Of a DNA stretch of 64,000 bases, positions 34,606-45,853 are shown one piece after another. How positions within the stretch are numbered: position 1 is the stretch's first letter; every line of letters begins with the position of its first letter. The stretch is from Malaya genurostris (Eukaryota; Arthropoda; Insecta; Diptera; Culicidae), in contig NC_080570.1 in assembly GCF_030247185.1 (NCBI RefSeq), forward strand, positions 125,666,650 to 125,730,649, given 5' to 3'. The position numbers and the translations under genes were made by a program. Below the pieces are notes generated by a model. The model searched no databases and was not told where the DNA came from. It saw nothing but the letters and a program-made list of their open reading frames with translations.

Positions 34606-35311
34606 ATGGCTATAAAGTCATTCAGTAAAAACCATTCAAGCGAAGAGGTTGTGTTTCGATTGTACTGGCTCGTGAGTTAACGGCTGCTACCGAGACAATT
34701 CTAAGCTTCAGGTAGTTAAACTGCCCATAGCAAACGCAATATTCGGGGCGTTTCCCGACTGGAAAGCTAGCAACGAAGGCCATCCCGTTCATACGCACAG
34801 AGGTGTAGAGACACAGAGGTGCGAGAGCATAGAAGTGACGAGTCACAGAGGTGCCATCGCATAAAGGTGCGAAGACGAAGGGGTGCAAAGGCACAGAGGT
34901 GCTAAAGCAACCCAGTGCTGATCTACCAGGTACCAGAATTTGTACGCTGCGTAGGATCAAAAGAGACGGCATATATCGCGAGGTGCTACACTGCAAGCAT
35001 CGCATTTGATCGCCACCAAGAGCAAAAGCACTGTACCTGGGGTCAGGTACAGCAAGTGCAGTGGTGTTCACAACGACGGCAGAGCAACTGAGATAGCAGT
35101 AAACGACAGAAGACTGCCAATTGGAAACAGCAAAAGACTGCCAATTGGAAATCGTTGGAAGAGCTTCACGTCGTTCTTCACGATAAAGGAACAGAGACAT
35201 CAGCTACAAGGTAGATTTAATTTAATTTATTTTTTATTTCTTATATCTGAAATTTTACTAAACATAAGTTTTTATTTTGGTATTATTAATTTACAAAAAA
35301 AATTTAATGTA

Positions 35312-36625
35312 ATGGATGATCTCATGGAAGATCATCCGAATCCGATTCCGGATACTAGTAAAAGTTTAAATACTCCGAGGGCTAAACATTATCCACAGGG
35401 TACCACTGGGCCATGGATAGTCTATCTTCGAAAAAAAGAAAAGATTTTAAACTTGATGCAAATTACAAAGGATTTGACATCACATTTCTCTGAAGTTAAA
35501 GAAATCTGTAAGGTTAATAGAGATAAAATTCGAGTTGTAGTTAACGACTTGAAACAGGCAAACGATATTGTAACCTGTAAATTATTTGCTATTGAATATC
35601 GAGTTTACATTCCATCGAAGGAGGTAGAAATTGACGGTGTTGTGACTGAAGCAAGTCTGACAGCAGATGATTTACTTAAAAATGGAGTTGGCCGTTTTAA
35701 AAACTCCATGCTTGAGGGAGTTAAGATACTCGAGTGCAAACAATTGTACTCAGCATCTATTGTCGATGGAAAAAAGTCTTATCGTCCCTCAGATTCGTTT
35801 CGCGTAACATTTGCCGGATCTGCATTGCCTAGCCATGTCTATATCGATAAAATTCGTCTTCCTGTTCGGCTTTTCGTACCGCATGTTATGAATTGCACGA
35901 ACTGTAAAAAATTCGGACATACAGCTACTTACTGTAGTAATAAGTCCAAATGTATCAAATGTCAAGGGCCTCATAAGGATAATCTTTGCGATAAAGATGT
36001 TGAAAAATGTGTTTATTGTGGGGAAAGCCCTCATGATGATCTTTCAGTGTGCGCTGCATTTAAGCTGCGTAAAGACAAAATGAAGCTTTCTTTAAAAGCA
36101 CGGTCTAAGCGCACATATGCAGAAATGCTCAAAACGGTCATACATGTCTCCCCTTTGGAAACCGAAAACGGTTTTTCAAATCTTGCGGAGCCAGAGGAAT
36201 CTGACTCTGACGGAAATAGTGAAGATACCTCGTTTGTCACTCCTCAAGGGTCTGTTAAGAGGAGATTAACAAACCACAAAATACCAAAAAAGACACCTAA
36301 AATTATACCTTCAAAAAAAGATCCCCGTGTTAAAGCTAAAAAGCCAAATTTAAAACCAAAAACTGTGCCTCCTGGTTTGTCAAATTCACAAACCAATCCA
36401 GGAACTAGCTTAAGAAAAGACAATAATCCAGTGGGCTCCATTTCACATTCACCAACAGGATTACTGAAATTTTCGGAAATTGTAGAATGGATTTTCGCTG
36501 CATTCAATATTTCTGAACCTCTAAAGACCATCATAACAGCATTCCTTCCAATAGCTAGAACTTTTTTGAAACAGTTATCAGCTCAATGGCCAGCTCTTAC
36601 AGGTTTTGTATCATTTGATGGATAA
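35312..36625 (+). CDS. I-clade ORF1 (nucleic-acid-binding protein)
   Basis: From ATG 35312 the product is 437 residues; the frame is open upstream to about 35006 but that part lies in the 5' leader. Three cysteine knuckles lie near residues 195-250: CTNCKKFGHTATYC, CIKCQGPHKDNLC and CVYCGESPHDDLSVC. The C-terminal half is Lys/Pro rich. The stop (TAA 36623-36625) overlaps the ATG of ORF2 by eight bases, so ORF2 may be translated by termination-reinitiation. Confidence 0.88.
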   Translation: MDDLMEDHPNPIPDTSKSLNTPRAKHYPQGTTGPWIVYLRKKEKILNLMQITKDLTSHFSEVKEICKVNRDKIRVVVNDLKQANDIVTCKLFAIEYRVYIPSKEVEIDGVVTEASLTADDLLKNGVGRFKNSMLEGVKILECKQLYSASIVDGKKSYRPSDSFRVTFAGSALPSHVYIDKIRLPVRLFVPHVMNCTNCKKFGHTATYCSNKSKCIKCQGPHKDNLCDKDVEKCVYCGESPHDDLSVCAAFKLRKDKMKLSLKARSKRTYAEMLKTVIHVSPLETENGFSNLAEPEESDSDGNSEDTSFVTPQGSVKRRLTNHKIPKKTPKIIPSKKDPRVKAKKPNLKPKTVPPGLSNSQTNPGTSLRKDNNPVGSISHSPTGLLKFSEIVEWIFAAFNISEPLKTIITAFLPIARTFLKQLSAQWPALTGFVSFDG

Positions 36626-39600
36626 TTTATCATCCGCCGCAAATGATTCAATCACTGTTCTGCAGTGGAATTGTCGAAGCATCATGCCAAAACTTGATTC
36701 ATTTAAAGTTTTGTTGCATAGTCAAAAATGTGATGTATTTGCTTTGTGCGAAACATGGCTTACATCAAACACAGCCTTAAATTTTAATGACTTTAACATT
36801 ATACGTCTCGACAGAGACTCCCCGTATGGTGGAGTGCTTTTAGGAATTAAGAAATGTTATTCCTTTTATAGATTAAACATTCCTTCGACTTCTAGTATAG
36901 AAGTTGTTGCTTGTCAAATAAACATTAAAGGAAAGGACATTTGCATTGCTTCGGTATATATTCCTCCAAGAGCTCAAGTTGGACAACGACAGCTTAATGA
37001 AATTGTCGAAGCCCTTCCTGCTCCACGTTTGATTTTAGGAGATTTCAATTCGCACGGAATGATGTGGGGTTCCGTTTACAATGATAGCAGATCATCTCTA
37101 ATATATAATATTTGCGACAATTTTAGCATGACGGTACTAAATATGGGTAGCATGACACGGATCCCAAGACCTCCTGCACGTCCAAGTGCATTAGATTTAT
37201 CTCTTTGTTCGACTTCAATTCGACTAGATTGCACCTGGAAAGTATTTCCTGATTTACATGGTAGCGATCATTTACCAATCATCATCTCAATTAGCAGTAA
37301 CAAAGGCATTGCTAATTCAGTTAATATTCCATATGATTTGACAAAAAATATTGACTGGATTAAATACCAAAGTAATATTTCAAGTGTCTTAACTTCAATG
37401 GAAGAGCTTCCCCCACTTGAAGAATATGACTTCCTCGTTTGTTCGATTCTGGAGGCCGCAGAACAAGCCCAAACCAAACGATTTCTTGGTCCATCGTCTA
37501 ACAGAAGACCTCCAAATCCTTGGTGGGACAAAGAGTGCTCAGATGCTAAACACGCGAAACAAAATGCTTTCAAGACGTTTTTAAAACGAGGAGGAGGAAC
37601 TCCTCAGAATTTTGAAAAATTCTTGGTTTTAGAAACCAAGTACAAGAACATACTTCGGGTTAAGAAATGCAGCTATTGGAGACATTTTGTGGAAGGTTTG
37701 TCAAGAGAAACCTCAATGAGCACTCTTTGGAATACGGCCAGACGAATGAGGAATCGTAACGTAGGAAATGAGAGTGAGGAGTACTCGAATCGATGGATAT
37801 TTGATTTTGCGAGGAAAGTTTGTCCAGATTCCGTTCCTACGCATAGCATTGTTAGGGAGTCTTCTTCAAATGATGATTCCATTGATAGCCCCTTTTCAAT
37901 GATGGAATTTTCCATAGCACTCATGTCTTGTAACAATAACGCTCCTGGATTGGACAGAATTAAATTCAACTTGGTGAAGAATCTGCCCGACCTCGCAAAA
38001 AGACGTTTGTTGGAATTGTTCAACAAGTTTCTTGAGCAAAATATTGTTCCACCTGACTGGAGACAAGTGAAAGTTATCGCCATTCAAAAGCCGGGGAAAC
38101 CAGCTTCCAATCACAACTCATATAGACCCATTGCGATGTTGTCCTGCATCAGAAAATTGTTCGAAAAAATTATTCTACGACGTCTCGACACTTGGGTCGA
38201 GACGAACGGTTTGTTGTCAGATACTCAGTTTGGCTTCCGTAGAAATAAAGGGACGAATGATTGCCTTGCATTACTTTCGTCTGACATCCAAATTGCCTTC
38301 GCTCAAAAGCAACAAATGGCATCTGTATTTTTAGACATTAAAGGAGCATTTGATTCAGTTTCCATTGATGTTCTTTCAGACAAGCTCCACCAACATGGAC
38401 TCCCAGCGGTTATAAATAATTATTTGCACAACCTTTTGTCAGAGAAACGCATGCATTTTTCACATGGCGATTTGGCAACAATCAGAATTAGCTACATGGG
38501 TCTCCCGCAAGGCTCATGCCTCAGTCCGCTCCTCTATAATTTTTACGTGAATGACATTGACAGCTGTCTAGTAACCCCATGTACACTAAGACAATTGGCA
38601 GATGATGGCGTGGTTTCAGTTACTGGATCCAAAGCTATTGATCTGCAAAAACCATTGCAAGATACCTTAGATAAATTGTCCGTTTGGGCTGTTCATCTTG
38701 GTATCGAATTCTCTGCGGAGAAAACAGAGCTGGTCGTCTTTTCAAAAAAGCATGATCCCGCGCAACTTCAGCTTCATATGATGGGAAGAATAATCGAACA
38801 GGTTTTGACTTTCAAATACCTCGGGGTGTGGTTTGATTCCAAATGCACGTGGGGAGGACACATTAGGTATCTGATAACGAAATGCCAACAAAGAGTAAAT
38901 TTTCTTCGAACAATAACAGGGTCTTGGTGGGGTGCTCATCCGCAAGATCTAATAAAATTGTATCAGACAACGATACTTTCAGTGATGGAATATGGATGCG
39001 TTTGTTTTCGTTCCGCTGCAAATTCTCATATTATCAAACTTGAGCGAATTCAGTACCGTTGTTTGCGAATTGCTTTAGGCTGCATGCATTCGACACATAC
39101 AATGAGTCTTGAAGTTCTGGCGGGAGTTCTTCCATTAAAAGATCGATTTTGGGAGCTTTCATCACGCCTGCTAATAAGATGTGATGTGCTGAATCCCATG
39201 GTAATTAATAATTTCGAACGACTAGTCGAGCTTCGTTCTCAAACAAAATTCATGACAGTATATTTTAACCATATGTCACAGGAAATCAACCCTTCAAGAT
39301 ATATTCCTATCCGTGTCAGCCTCCTAAATGTACCTGACTCAACTTTATTTTTCGACACATCCATGCAGCGCGAAGTGCGTGGAATCCCGGACCACCTACG
39401 CTCTATGGAAATCCCAAAAATATTTTCAAGTAAGTTCAGGCATATTAACTCTGAGAAAATGTTTTACACGGACGGATCGCGAATGGAAGAAGCGACAGGG
39501 TTTGGTATGTTCAACAATAATGTTTCGGCCTCATTCAAGCTTCAAGAACCTGCATCTGTTTATATAGCAGAGTTAGCAGCAGTTCATTATAGCTTGAATG

Positions 39601-40310
39601 TAATCGTCACATTATCTCCAAACCATTATTTCCTCTTCACAGATAGTCTGAGTGCAATTGAAGCCATTCGCTCAAACGCTGCTGGCAAAAATGAACCGTT
39701 TTTCTTGGGTAAAATAAAACAGTGTCTGAACGACATATTGAATAATAATTATCTAATCACAATAGTTTGGGTTCCGGCTCATTGCTCCATTCCAGGCAAT
39801 GAAAGAGCCGATATTTTAGCCAAACGTGGTGCTATTGAGGGTGAAATTTATGAGAGACCGATTGCTTTCAACGAATTCTATAGCGCGTCTCGCCAAAGAA
39901 CACTTGCCAGCTGGCAAGCTTCTTGGGATAGAGATGATCTGGGTCGGTGGATGCACTCAATTATTCCTTAAATATCGACAAAGGCATGGTTCAGGGGACT
40001 GGATGTGAGTAGAGATTTCATTCGTGTGATGTCCAGACTCATGTCCAATCACTACACGTTAGGTGCACATCTCCTTCGAATTGGACTTTCCGAGACTAAT
40101 CATTGTGCTTGCGGCGAAGGTTACCGCGATATTGACCATGTTGTTTGGACATGCGTGGAGTTTCGTGATGTCAGATCTCAACTAATAAATTCCTTGCGTA
40201 CCCAAGGTAGACTATCCAATGTCCCAGTTCGCGACATTCTTGCTTGTCGTGACCTTCCATACATGAAACTTCTTTATCATTTCATTAAATCCATTGGAGT
40301 TCCAATTTAA
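36618..40310 (+). pseudogene. I-clade ORF2 (endonuclease, reverse transcriptase, RNase H), one frameshift
   Basis: Starts at ATG 36618 inside the ORF1 stop. Domains in order: APE endonuclease (LQWNCRSIMPKLDS; LGDFNSHGMMWGS; HGSDHLPIIIS), reverse transcriptase (YRPIAMLSCIRKLFEK; FLDIKGAFDSVS; GLPQGSCLSPLLYNF; LADDGVVSV) and RNase H (FYTDGSRMEE; YIAELAAVHYSL; FTDSLSAIEAI; VWVPAHCSIPGNERADILAK). The frame stops at 39971 (SIIP-TAA). One extra T at about 39969-39970 explains it: in the next frame the protein continues to 40310, including a late Cys-His motif (CACGEGYRDIDHVVWTC). It is one indel away from being open, so either very young or a sequencing artefact. Confidence 0.88.
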
Positions 40311-40883
40311 ATTTTATTTTATGTTAAACTGTTTTCTCTTCCATGAGTTCAACCAATAGCCAACTATAGGATATTGAATATAAGTGGTGAACTGATACAA
40401 ACAATCCTGAAATAGTTATAAGATCATGTACAAAATAAATGTATTTTATTTAATGTAATTTAAAATAGCAACTCGCTTGATAAAAACAGTGTTTAGATTA
40501 ACTAATGAGTACCAACATACTAATATGATATTCGAAATGTATTAGGTTTAAACTACTATGTATTGTGGATGCCACGGCGAAGAAAAACTTATGTATATTG
40601 CCTATGAAATAAACGTATTTATGAAAAAAAAAAAAAAATGGCTATAAAGTATGTAGGATTAGAGGATTACGAATAAAATTGGTACGTTGATCGCTTTACT
40701 AATAGAATTTAAAACGATGCACCTACAATAAGGTATGGATAAGTTACTTCAAACATTCTGACACACAATTAAATATTACCTGTGTGTGTATGTGTGTGCA
40801 TGTGCGTATGTGTGTATGTAACGTTTTTTTGCACTAACTTTTCTCGGAGATGGCTGAACCGATTTTCACAAACTTAGATTCAA

Positions 40884-42893
40884 ATGAAAGGTCTTGTAGT
40901 CCCATACAAAATTCCTGAATATTCTCTGGATCCGAGACGGCAGACCCGGCATCCACCATGGCTGACTGCGGAAGCGAGACATCTGAAAACGACCAAAAGA
41001 GCCGCTCTAAAGAGGTATTCTAAACATGGAGGATTTTCCCTGCGTAATCACTACGTGCAGATAAATCAGTTGTACAAGAAAACCGTTAAGCGCTGCCATG
41101 CCAACTACTTGAACAACGTACAACGAAAACTGAAATCAAATCCAAGGTATTTCTGGAAACATGTGAATGAGCAAAGGAAAGAATTTGGGTTGCCCTCGTC
41201 AATGAGCTTTGGAGATCGTACTGGTTCGTGCACACAGGAAATCTGCCAGATGTTTGCGGAAAAGTTTTCTAGGGTTTTTTCAAATGAAATCCTGACTCAG
41301 CAGCAAATTGCTGCCGCAGCACTTAACGTTCCCCTGTCTAATAACTCATTGAACTGCATCAATATTGACGAAGACTCAATACGGACGGCAATTGTAGGAA
41401 TGAAAGCCTCAAATTCTCCAGGCCCCGATGGAATACCGGCAGTTATTCTTAAAAAGTGCTCGCGTGGAGTAATCGCTCCCCTCTGCAAACTGTTTCGAAT
41501 GTCTCTCACTACAGAAGTTTTCCCCAATTTATGGAAAGCTTCCTTTATGTTCCCAGTCCACAAGAAAGGCGATAAAAAGGATATAAACAACTACCGCGGT
41601 ATCACTTCCCTTAGCGCTATACCAAAGCTGTTCGAAAAGGTTATACTGACACCAATTTTCAATCACTGCAAGCAATATATCGTCGATACTCAACACGGTT
41701 TCATGCCTAACCGCTCAACAACCACAAACTTACTATCGTTTTTGTCTTATGTGTTTGATGCAATGTCTAACGGTTTACAAACGGACGTTATCTACACAGA
41801 TCTTTCCTCCGCTTTCGATATAATCAACCACGACATCACGGTTGCTAAGTTGGACAGACTTGGATTCAGTTCGAACATTCTTCGTTGGTTGCAGTCGTAT
41901 CTTAGGAATCGTCGTTTAGCAGTTAAAATTGACGATCATACTTCCGGAGAGTTCCTCGCATCATCCGGAATACCACAGGGTAGTCATCTAGGACCGTTAA
42001 TATTTTTACTGTACTTCAATGATGTCAATTTTGCCTTGGAAGGTCCTCGCTTATCGTTTGCTGATGATGTCAAGATCTATCACATCATCCGCAACTTAGA
42101 AGACGTAGCCTTTCTCCAGCGGCAATTGGTAATCTTCGCAGATTGGTGTAAAGTTAACCGTATGATTGTAAATCCAGACAAATGCTCGGCCATTACGTTC
42201 ACGAGGAGAAAAATGCCATTGCATGTCGAATACTTTCTGGATGGGTCCTCGATTGGAAGATCTACTAGCGTTAAGGATCTTGGCGTCCATCTCGATGAGC
42301 AACTTACATTCAAGCATCACATCAGTTACATTGTAGCTAAAGCTTCCCGTAGCTTAGGATTCTTAATGAGAATAACTAAGCACTTCACAGACATACACTG
42401 TCTAAAATCGCTTTACTGCTCGCTTGTTCGTTCAACTCTCGAATATTGCTCGGCAGTTTGGAACCCATGCTACCTGAACGGTGCTCATAGAATTGAGGGA
42501 ATACAGCGTAGATTCGTTCGCTTCGCTCTTCGTCGATTGCCGTGGACCGATCCTCATCAACTACCTAGTTATGAAAGTCGCGGGTTATTAATGGGTCTCG
42601 ACACATTACAAGTGCGACGAGAATTATCACGCGCTTTGATAATAGCAGATATATTCAACGGTAGGATCGACTGTCCCGTTTTGCTCAACGAAATTAATAT
42701 TAATGTGCGACCCAGAGCTCTCCGCAACAGTGCTTTTCTTCGACTTCCTATACGACGTACCAACTATGGCGCAAACGGTTCTATTATTGGTTTACAGAGA
42801 TCGTTCAACCGCGTTTCATCTGGGTATGATTTTAATGTGTCACGAAGCAGAATACGTACAAATTTTCTGAATATTATTAGGAATTATCATTAG
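40884..42893 (+). CDS. LINE reverse transcriptase, truncated N terminus
   Basis: The open frame is 669 codons. The first 17 or so residues come from the flanking tandem repeat; element sequence starts near 40936 (RRQTRHPPWLTAEARHLK, the linker that follows the endonuclease in intact elements). RT motifs are ordered: PGPDGIPAVILKKC, NYRGITSLSAIPKLFEK, YTDLSSAFDIINHD, SGIPQGSHLGPLIFLLYF, and FADDVKIY with both catalytic aspartates. A thumb-like C-terminal region with RRTNYGANGSI follows, and no RNase H. The RT part has no stop or shift, so the insertion is young, but with no endonuclease or promoter it is not autonomous. Confidence 0.82.
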   Translation: MKGLVVPYKIPEYSLDPRRQTRHPPWLTAEARHLKTTKRAALKRYSKHGGFSLRNHYVQINQLYKKTVKRCHANYLNNVQRKLKSNPRYFWKHVNEQRKEFGLPSSMSFGDRTGSCTQEICQMFAEKFSRVFSNEILTQQQIAAAALNVPLSNNSLNCINIDEDSIRTAIVGMKASNSPGPDGIPAVILKKCSRGVIAPLCKLFRMSLTTEVFPNLWKASFMFPVHKKGDKKDINNYRGITSLSAIPKLFEKVILTPIFNHCKQYIVDTQHGFMPNRSTTTNLLSFLSYVFDAMSNGLQTDVIYTDLSSAFDIINHDITVAKLDRLGFSSNILRWLQSYLRNRRLAVKIDDHTSGEFLASSGIPQGSHLGPLIFLLYFNDVNFALEGPRLSFADDVKIYHIIRNLEDVAFLQRQLVIFADWCKVNRMIVNPDKCSAITFTRRKMPLHVEYFLDGSSIGRSTSVKDLGVHLDEQLTFKHHISYIVAKASRSLGFLMRITKHFTDIHCLKSLYCSLVRSTLEYCSAVWNPCYLNGAHRIEGIQRRFVRFALRRLPWTDPHQLPSYESRGLLMGLDTLQVRRELSRALIIADIFNGRIDCPVLLNEININVRPRALRNSAFLRLPIRRTNYGANGSIIGLQRSFNRVSSGYDFNVSRSRIRTNFLNIIRNYH

Positions 42894-42931
42894 GACCAAA
42901 TTGTGTCTGTTGATTGTAAATAAATAAATAA
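40936..42931 (+). mobile_element. 5'-truncated non-LTR retrotransposon (LINE)
   Basis: About 2.0 kb lie between short ATCCGA repeats (40930-40935 and 42932-42937). The 3' tail is (TAAA)n, AATAAATAAATAAA, rather than poly(A). It carries an open reverse transcriptase but no endonuclease, so about half of ORF2 is gone, the usual outcome of incomplete reverse transcription. Clade not assigned; the tail and the RT C terminus differ from both the Jockey-like and I-clade elements here. Confidence 0.85.
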
Positions 42932-43440
42932 ATCCGACTTCCGGTTCCGGAATTATGGGGTAAAATGTGCAAAAAATTGTGAAAAAGAGTGCACTAACTT
43001 TTCTCAGAGATGGCTGAACCGATTTTCACAAACTTAGATTAAAATTAAAGGTCCTAAGATCCCATAAAAAATTCCTGAATATTATTTGGATTCGACTTCC
43101 GGTTCGGGAATTATGGGGTAAAATGCACAAAAAAAAGAAAATATGTGTTCTAACTTTTCTCATAGATGGCGCGACCGGTTTTCACAAACTTATATTCAAA
43201 TGAAAGGTCTTGAGTTCCCATACAAAATTCCTGAATATTATTTGGATCCGATTTCCGGTTCGGGAGTTATGGGGTTAAATGTGCAAAAAAAAGAAAATAT
43301 GTGTTCTAACTTTTCTCATAGATGGTGATTTTCACAAACTTAAGTTCAAATGAAAGGTCCTGTGGTCGTAATTCCTGAATTTCATGCGGATCCGACTTCC
43401 GGATCCGGAAATATAGGGTAAAGTGGGTTAAAAATTGTAT

Positions 43441-45853
43441 ACCATCACTGAAAATGGGGAAAAACCTGAAAAAAGTTTCTAAATCGAACTCAAATCTTTT
43501 CCAATTGATAGTTTGTATCAGTAGACCACAGACAGACAGACGCCACGTTACCCTATCAAAAACATCCTGTCTGTCATCTAGACTGTGTTTATTTTTTTCA
43601 TTTACCAACAGAGTTGCCATTCATACAGAATTACCTGTAATGTTTTGATTTGTATATGTCCATGCGAATTTCATGCAGGATACAGATTTAACACATATTG
43701 CCAAAACTATATACATAATTTTGCCTACTTCTCATCCTCCAACGCAATACAAAATCGAACCCGCTTTGTTACAATATTCACTTGCTTCTGGTCTGCCGCC
43801 ACTTAATTTCGGGTGAAAATTACCAACACAATAAAAATAGTCTAGATGAACAACGTTGAGTCAAATAAATGGTTACCTACCAACATCGCGAAAAAGTTAA
43901 ATATATTATCAACATAATCCGATAATTTGTTGTGACGATTTATTTTCAAATATTTTGATGAAATCAGGCATCCCTGCAAGCAGCTGATCGGTGTTGACAA
44001 ACGAGGGAAAACCAACTAGTAAAAAAAACTTTTACATAACACAAGGGGTGTACAGATAGTAAATAGTTCGCGCAGTACAATATAGGTGGAACTAGTGCAT
44101 CACGAAAAATTATTTTTATAAGAAATTACCCCTTACTGTCATGTCTGTTAGTCTGTGAGTAGACGGTCAGACAAACCAATTTCGGTTATTTTTTTTAAGA
44201 ATCGAAGAAAATTATTTGAAGAATACCACAGTATTATATACGATAGTATGATTGATATGAGAGAGGCATCATTACACCACTAGGTGGATTGAAACAGGTT
44301 TTTTACAAAAATTTCACTTATTGTTTAAACAATATTTCAAAATTATACTTTTTACCAATAACAGTACAATATTAAACAACAAGAAATTCTTTCAATTTTT
44401 ACAATATGGCGGCTCTGAAAACTACTGCTAAAGCTCATTTGATTTGTTGGTGAGTGACGTTAATTCATGGAAACCAATGATCGCAAAGCAAGAAGAAAAA
44501 CATTTTCATATTCGAATATGAAAAAAATTGGCTACGGTTGAAACTAGAATGAAAAATTTCCACTAAGAAAAGACAAAATGGTGGTCAATTTTTCGTTTTT
44601 CGACCCGTTTTGCACAATTCGCGACTAATCGTTCTTGTGTGCGCACCTGATTTCTACCAACTTCTCGATCTCGTGTACCCTCGGGACTAATTCTATACCA
44701 TTTCTAAGAGTATTTTCTAACAATTTGCGGAAAAAAACGTGTTTACGTTTTTTTTATAAATTGTTTGCAGGTCTTAATATGGGACGTTCAGCAGTGTAAA
44801 AATTGATAAAAATAGTTCTGAATCAGGTTAATCCAACTAAGTGTGTAATCACTTTCCAGTATAACAGAAAACCGTTTCTACAATGGGCAATCGAATCAAG
44901 TAATGAGCATTTTTCTTCCTACCATCCGACAAAGTCTATTTTTTTGCATGCATCTTTTTTCAGTTTTATCGTTGTTATCACGAAATACATAAGCTTTTTG
45001 AAGTATTATTTGTTTGATAGGATAGAAGTATCATTTCCGCAGTGTTGTGATAAGTGAATCTGCAGATCTTTGCTTATATATTTATAACGAATACATAACA
45101 TGCCACTCTACGGGTTACAATACATTTTATTGTATCTTGACAAGATTTTTTTCATTTCCAACGATTCAATATATTGTTTCTACGATTCACAATTGAATTT
45201 ATTGTACATGTGGTGTTTCAAACAATATACAAACTGTACATTTGATTGTTTTCCAAGAAAACATGAATGAGAGAATTTTATGATTTGAATTGTTACGATA
45301 CTTAACAACCTATACATTCTATTGTAAAAAGCATGTTCACAATTAATTGAATAGTGTATTACAATACATTAAAATATTTTTCAATGATCAAAGCAAAATT
45401 GTTGAAGGTTTTGTAACAACAAATCGTATTGTGTTTCTACAATATTTTTATCCGGGGAGGAACTGCAGGCGAACCATCAAAAATACAGTTTAAGTGTTAA
45501 CAAACTTTTATTTTTCATTCACTGTTAAGAAAACTTTTATTTTTCATTCACTCTCAACGAGTAGTGAATTCTTCTTCAAAGCGAATGTTGATATGAAGCT
45601 TCTTGACCGTCATCGAAAAAAAACCTGACAAATGTGAGAACGAACTTTGACATCCCTAGATTTTTGTAGTCGCAACAACTATTTCGCACTGGGTTAACAT
45701 TAAACAAACAGCTGTCAGAAGAAGCTGTTGCTTCACCATTGTCAAACGCGCCGGCCAGGTAGCGTAGATTCCGATAGTTTGGTCATTTCGAAGCAGAAAA
45801 AAAAATCACTTTCCTTACAGAACACTATTCAAAGGTTACAAACATCAAATAAC
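43441..45853. other. Intergenic, AT-rich, no gene seen
   Basis: Short frames without domains. 45110-45440 contains many ACAATA/TATTGT words in both orientations, possibly a degraded palindromic repeat. 45770-45853 is likely the promoter-proximal 5' UTR of SMPD4. Confidence 0.45.

Larger units (their letters stand above)
34619..40637 (+). mobile_element. I-clade non-LTR retrotransposon, full length, nearly intact
   Basis: The 6.0-kb element lies between perfect 13-bp duplications ATGGCTATAAAGT (34606-34618; 40638-40650, the first A merging with the tail). It starts CATTCAGTAAAAACC, has a GC-richer 5' region with degenerate short repeats around CACAGAGGTGC (34800-34900), ORF1 with zinc knuckles, ORF2 with endonuclease, reverse transcriptase and RNase H, and a poly(A) tail (40624-40637). 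RNase H after the RT is the hallmark of the I clade; MosquI of mosquitoes is the likely relative (inference). The perfect TSD and long open frames mark a recent insertion. Confidence 0.93.
40830..43440. repeat. Tandem repeat, period 144-158 bp, split by a LINE
   Basis: Units start with CCGACTTCCGGTTCCGGAAT, then contain CACTAACTTTTCTC and CCGATTTTCACAAACTTA. Unit starts are at about 42933, 43091, 43247 and 43391. A partial unit lies left of the LINE (40830-40935) after a (GT)n-rich run (40784-40820). It is related to the degenerate tract at 7340-9720. Confidence 0.8.

Noticed and set aside
35006..35311. Upstream extension of I-element ORF1
   Set aside because: Lies in the repetitive leader; the ATG at 35312 starts the protein-like composition.
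40830..43440. CRISPR-like spaced repeats
   Set aside because: Units are 144-158 bp, homologous throughout and not separated by unique spacers; the organism is an insect.
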